Positions 60,776 through 64,000 of a stretch of 64,000 nt of DNA are shown here, piece after piece. Under the pieces are notes generated by a model. That model saw nothing but the letters and a program-made list of their open reading frames with translations. It searched no databases and was not told where the DNA came from. Every line of letters begins with the position of its first letter. The stretch's first letter is position 1. The position numbers were made by a program, and so were the translations under genes. Source of the DNA: Osmia lignaria lignaria (taxonomy: Eukaryota > Arthropoda > Insecta > Hymenoptera > Megachilidae); contig NC_135035.1 of assembly GCF_051020975.1 (NCBI RefSeq), positions 7,750,001-7,814,000 on the forward strand, in the 5' to 3' direction.

Positions 60776-63700
60776 TTGCGCTCCATCAACGTCGAAAAAT
60801 CTAAGACGTTGACGGAAGATCGCATCCCGTGCACCCCGCGAGGTAATTTCGAAGAATAATTTAACCGTTTCAATTGTCTCGAGTTGAAAGGTACAGCGAC
60901 GATTAATTGATGATTAACACTCCCTTGAGTGCCGTTTGACAGTGGCGTTGTTTTGCACGGTGCCACGACTTACGACTAAATTAGCTTTTAAGTGCTCGAC
61001 CAGACTAATTGGTTGTTTTCCTGATCGCCAGGAGAGAACGCCAAGTAATCCCAGTTTGCTTCACCGACTTCCGTTAATTTTCCGCCGGGATAACGATTAT
61101 CAAGAACCGTCCACGAGAAACTCATTATCCTTCCCCCGCTTTATATTTATTACCCGATCTATTCAATCGTATACACAGCCTGTATCGTTCTTTCTTCGAG
61201 TCGGTTGAAACGAAGGTGCATCGTTTACGCGTTACGCTTCAGGAATCGAAAGCCACGAATCGAATGGCTCCTTTTACAGCCGTGCCAGGTAGCTTCATCC
61301 GTCTCATTGCACCCTATTAAATCGCTTCATTTCCAAGCGGAAAATCGACGAGCATAAAAGAATTCAGCCGCAGCACCCGAGGGACCGACCGATCGTTCGC
61401 GTTCGATCAGGAGATTACAAATAGTTCCTCGCCAATGAAATTTCAAGCTATAGAACCGGCTAAGGGGTTTGTACACGTACAGTCTACAAATAAACGGGAA
61501 AATGAAGAAATTTCGGATTTACTGGATCAATTACCCAGGTTCACATTGAAAGTTTACACCGCTCGCGAGGGATAACGAAGCGATTCTTCAAGATGTTTGC
61601 GAGACCGTGTTTCACTGCATCGCGGGCGAGTAAGAGCGACAACCTGTCGCGAGAAAAAAAGAGAAAATCGTGTAGAGGATGCGAGCGGAAAGGGTGACGC
61701 TACATTGGCTTTTACGAGCGAAACCCCCATCATCGTAAAGCGCCTGTGCTCCACTATTCCCAGCTCCCTCTCTCTCTCTCTGTTTCTCTATCTCTATGAT
61801 CCCTATCCTCACTTGGTCGAAGCTTCTCTTCATCCCACGTTTCTCTGTCCGCTCCCAAGTTTTCAGCTTCGCCCAGTTTCCCAGCCTCCCTCTTTCGTCG
61901 TCGAAACTGACGGACTCCCTGGAACCGAATGTCCTCCTTCAAAGTGAATTCCAATACATCGGTCGCGACCGAAACGGTGAAACACGAACACTAGCATCTC
62001 GTCGAGGGGCAAGATTTGAATGTCTTGCTGTGGAATTGGCGACGGTTGCCGGAATGCAAGGCAGAAATTGCTGGACCATTGACAAGCTCCTGTATCAAGC
62101 ATCGTTTTCCAGTTACTCTAGTCAGTCTGATTCACGCCCTTCCTCTGAATTTCAATCCGTTTCGTAAATACACGTACTTTCGTCTCCATTGTTATGAATT
62201 AAATTTCGAACGGTGGAGGCGGGTCAACGGTGGTCTGGTATTTCGAGTAACGTTAGGAATAGAGAAAAGTTAGCGAACCAGCCTCTCTGATTCAAAGGCC
62301 GGATAGGTTTTTCTCTTTAACGCGGATTACGAAAAGTCTCGTTCCTTCGGATCCCGTCGAGTGATAAATTCCTTCGGCTCTCAGCGACGGAGCATCCCAT
62401 CCGGTCCGCTCCACGGATACGCGTTCCCCTTTAGGTCGCTGCTAGAAGAAGTCTCATGATAAATTCCGAAGATCCTGATAGTATATACGTTCGCCGAGTA
62501 ATCCTTGGGTTCGCTACCGTGCAGACTCGAAATGAGTTTGCGGCGTAAACGAGCTTGGTTAGACTCGGCCCCCGTTGACTTTTTGTCCGCTCTATCGGGC
62601 GTAAAAATGGATGGCCGGTAAACGGGAGCCACCTTGGCTGTCGCAACTTCTTGATAGAACGTTGTTCGAAGAGATCGCGCACCTGTGAATCCTTTTAGAA
62701 ACGGATTCTTCGATGGTGACCTTTTTGTTCGCTGCTAGTTTCATGAGCGACCCGTTCGCTTTGTGATACCGTGCGAAATGGTGTTCGAAAATCGATTGAA
62801 ATCTGTGTTTTCTATCAAATTTAGTTGATTAGATGAAATAACGAGGATAAATTTATTTTCTTTAGTTTCTTGAGAAGTTCAACTGTGAATAGAAAATGTC
62901 AATACTCGTGGGGTAACACTGTTACATTGTATCTTCCGATGCAACGAATATTACGGATGGTAAAATAAGATTTAAACAAGTATAGCCTTCGATATTGACA
63001 TCGATACCACCGGCGAACTTAATATCGTTCAACTTCCGCAACGTTTATTTGACAAGAGCTTTGACGTACAAGCCGGTTCTCTGTGAAAGTGGCTTTCCAA
63101 GAGGGCAGAAGTATGTAAAGAGAGTACGTGTCGGTATGGAAGCGTGCCGAGCATGAAAAGCGCATTGATATATTGCATAAATGTGACAGATATCTTTGGC
63201 CCATCACAACCTCAATTTTCAGTCCATCTTCGTGTACACACGTGATACATTGAAAGTGTATCGCGAAACTCGAGTTAAAAGCTACACGTGATACTTTTCC
63301 TGTCGTGACACTGTACACCTACAAGTGCCCTTCTTTTTTAACGTGGGTATCATTCTGAATTCGTATAATAATATTTGTCAAACCATATCCAAATATTCAA
63401 TATCTGTAAAAAAAATTGATCCCTGAAAGTTTTATGAGAATGCAACCATTGACAGATCTTATGTCTGATCTGTACGGTCGAATACCACTTAAACAGAACA
63501 GCGTTGAAACTGACGCAAGTTTGCTAGTAGTATTACACCGTACGAGTCAGACAGAGTTCCAAATTTCCGTACAGAGGTCGTAACTTTGCGAAATGCTGCA
63601 TAAGATTCGTCGTAAGAGGATTTCTCAGTACTTGCACCTTTCAGAAATCGTAGATTTATGAATTTAATTAGTAAATTAACAAAAATATTCTACGATAGGT

Positions 63701-64000
63701 TTCTCGATTCTAACGGTTCGAAGTGTTCGATCGGCGTCAACGTAGAAACCTGATCTCTCGATATTCAATTAATCGACCAGACCTAAGTACACTTAAAGCC
63801 GAACGCGAACTAATACTCGCGAACAATGATCAGTGCTCGCATAGCTCACGGTTCCTTAGAAACGGTCACCTAAGTCCGGCTTAAGGAATATTTAGAGGGG
63901 ATTAAGTATTATATTCGGAAACACGGTGGATGGTACGGAAATCAATATCGATCTGGGTCACCGTTACGCTCAGAAATGATGCGCTTTTTCCTGTTTCCTT
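60776..64000. other. Noncoding stretch right of the retrotransposon
   Basis: No supported gene. It contains a CT dinucleotide tract (about 61767-61782) inside a pyrimidine-rich region. Overlapping open frames of 60-125 codons on both strands near 61.6-62.2 kb look composition-driven. If the gene starting near 47.5 kb is real, this may be its intron. Confidence 0.5.

Noticed and set aside
55855..60781. ATTGCGC at 55855-55861 and 60775-60781 as target duplication of the retrotransposon
   Set aside because: Seven-base matches to the post-tail sequence are expected by chance in this AT-rich flank (another, AAATTGC, lies at 56085). Accepting it would place the MITE inside the element.
1..64000. 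CRISPR arrays, bacterial operons, rRNA and tRNA genes
   Set aside because: No spaced direct-repeat arrays, no bacterial gene layout, and no segment with both tRNA box A/B-like motifs and a cloverleaf that I could confirm by eye.

Overview
The window looks like nuclear DNA from an arthropod, most likely an insect and possibly a hymenopteran. This rests on AT-rich but CpG-tolerant base composition, small spliced genes with short GT-AG introns, a local expansion of ecdysteroid-kinase-like (EcKL) genes, and an insect-type non-LTR retrotransposon. It is not bacterial: there are no operons, ribosome binding sites or dense long ORFs. The species call is inference.

Layout. 1-17.2 kb: no gene I can support, only one diverged direct repeat near 12.8-13.0 kb. 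17.2-29.6 kb: the only gene cluster, three head-to-tail copies of a unit of about 3.5-5 kb. Each unit has a TATA promoter, a noncoding first exon and five coding exons that join into an intact 407-residue EcKL/CHK-like small-molecule kinase. 29.6-46.7 kb: mostly noncoding, with a convincing minus-strand exon encoding a signal peptide at 38.34-38.47 kb and a lone TATA candidate at 32.2 kb. 46.7-48.2 kb: a CpG-rich stretch that may be a divergent promoter, with weak first-exon candidates on both strands. 48.2-56 kb: noncoding, with two small inverted-repeat (MITE-like) elements. About 56.2-60.8 kb: an apparently intact non-LTR retrotransposon with ORF1 (zinc finger, coiled coil, RRM-like) and ORF2 (endonuclease, reverse transcriptase). 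60.8-64 kb: noncoding.

The three EcKL genes share exon phase, exon lengths and an upstream promoter module. They are probably young paralogues under similar control, with roles in phosphorylating ecdysteroids or xenobiotics. Sequence affinities switch along the unit (copies 2+3 in the 5' half, copies 1+3 in the 3' half), suggesting gene conversion or unequal exchange.

The most striking single observation is in the retrotransposon. ORF1 ends in a canonical -1 slippery heptamer (A AAA AAC) directly before its stop codon. The -1 frame is exactly the frame that opens into the endonuclease, and it has no AUG before or within the first part of that domain. ORF2 may therefore be made by programmed -1 frameshifting.
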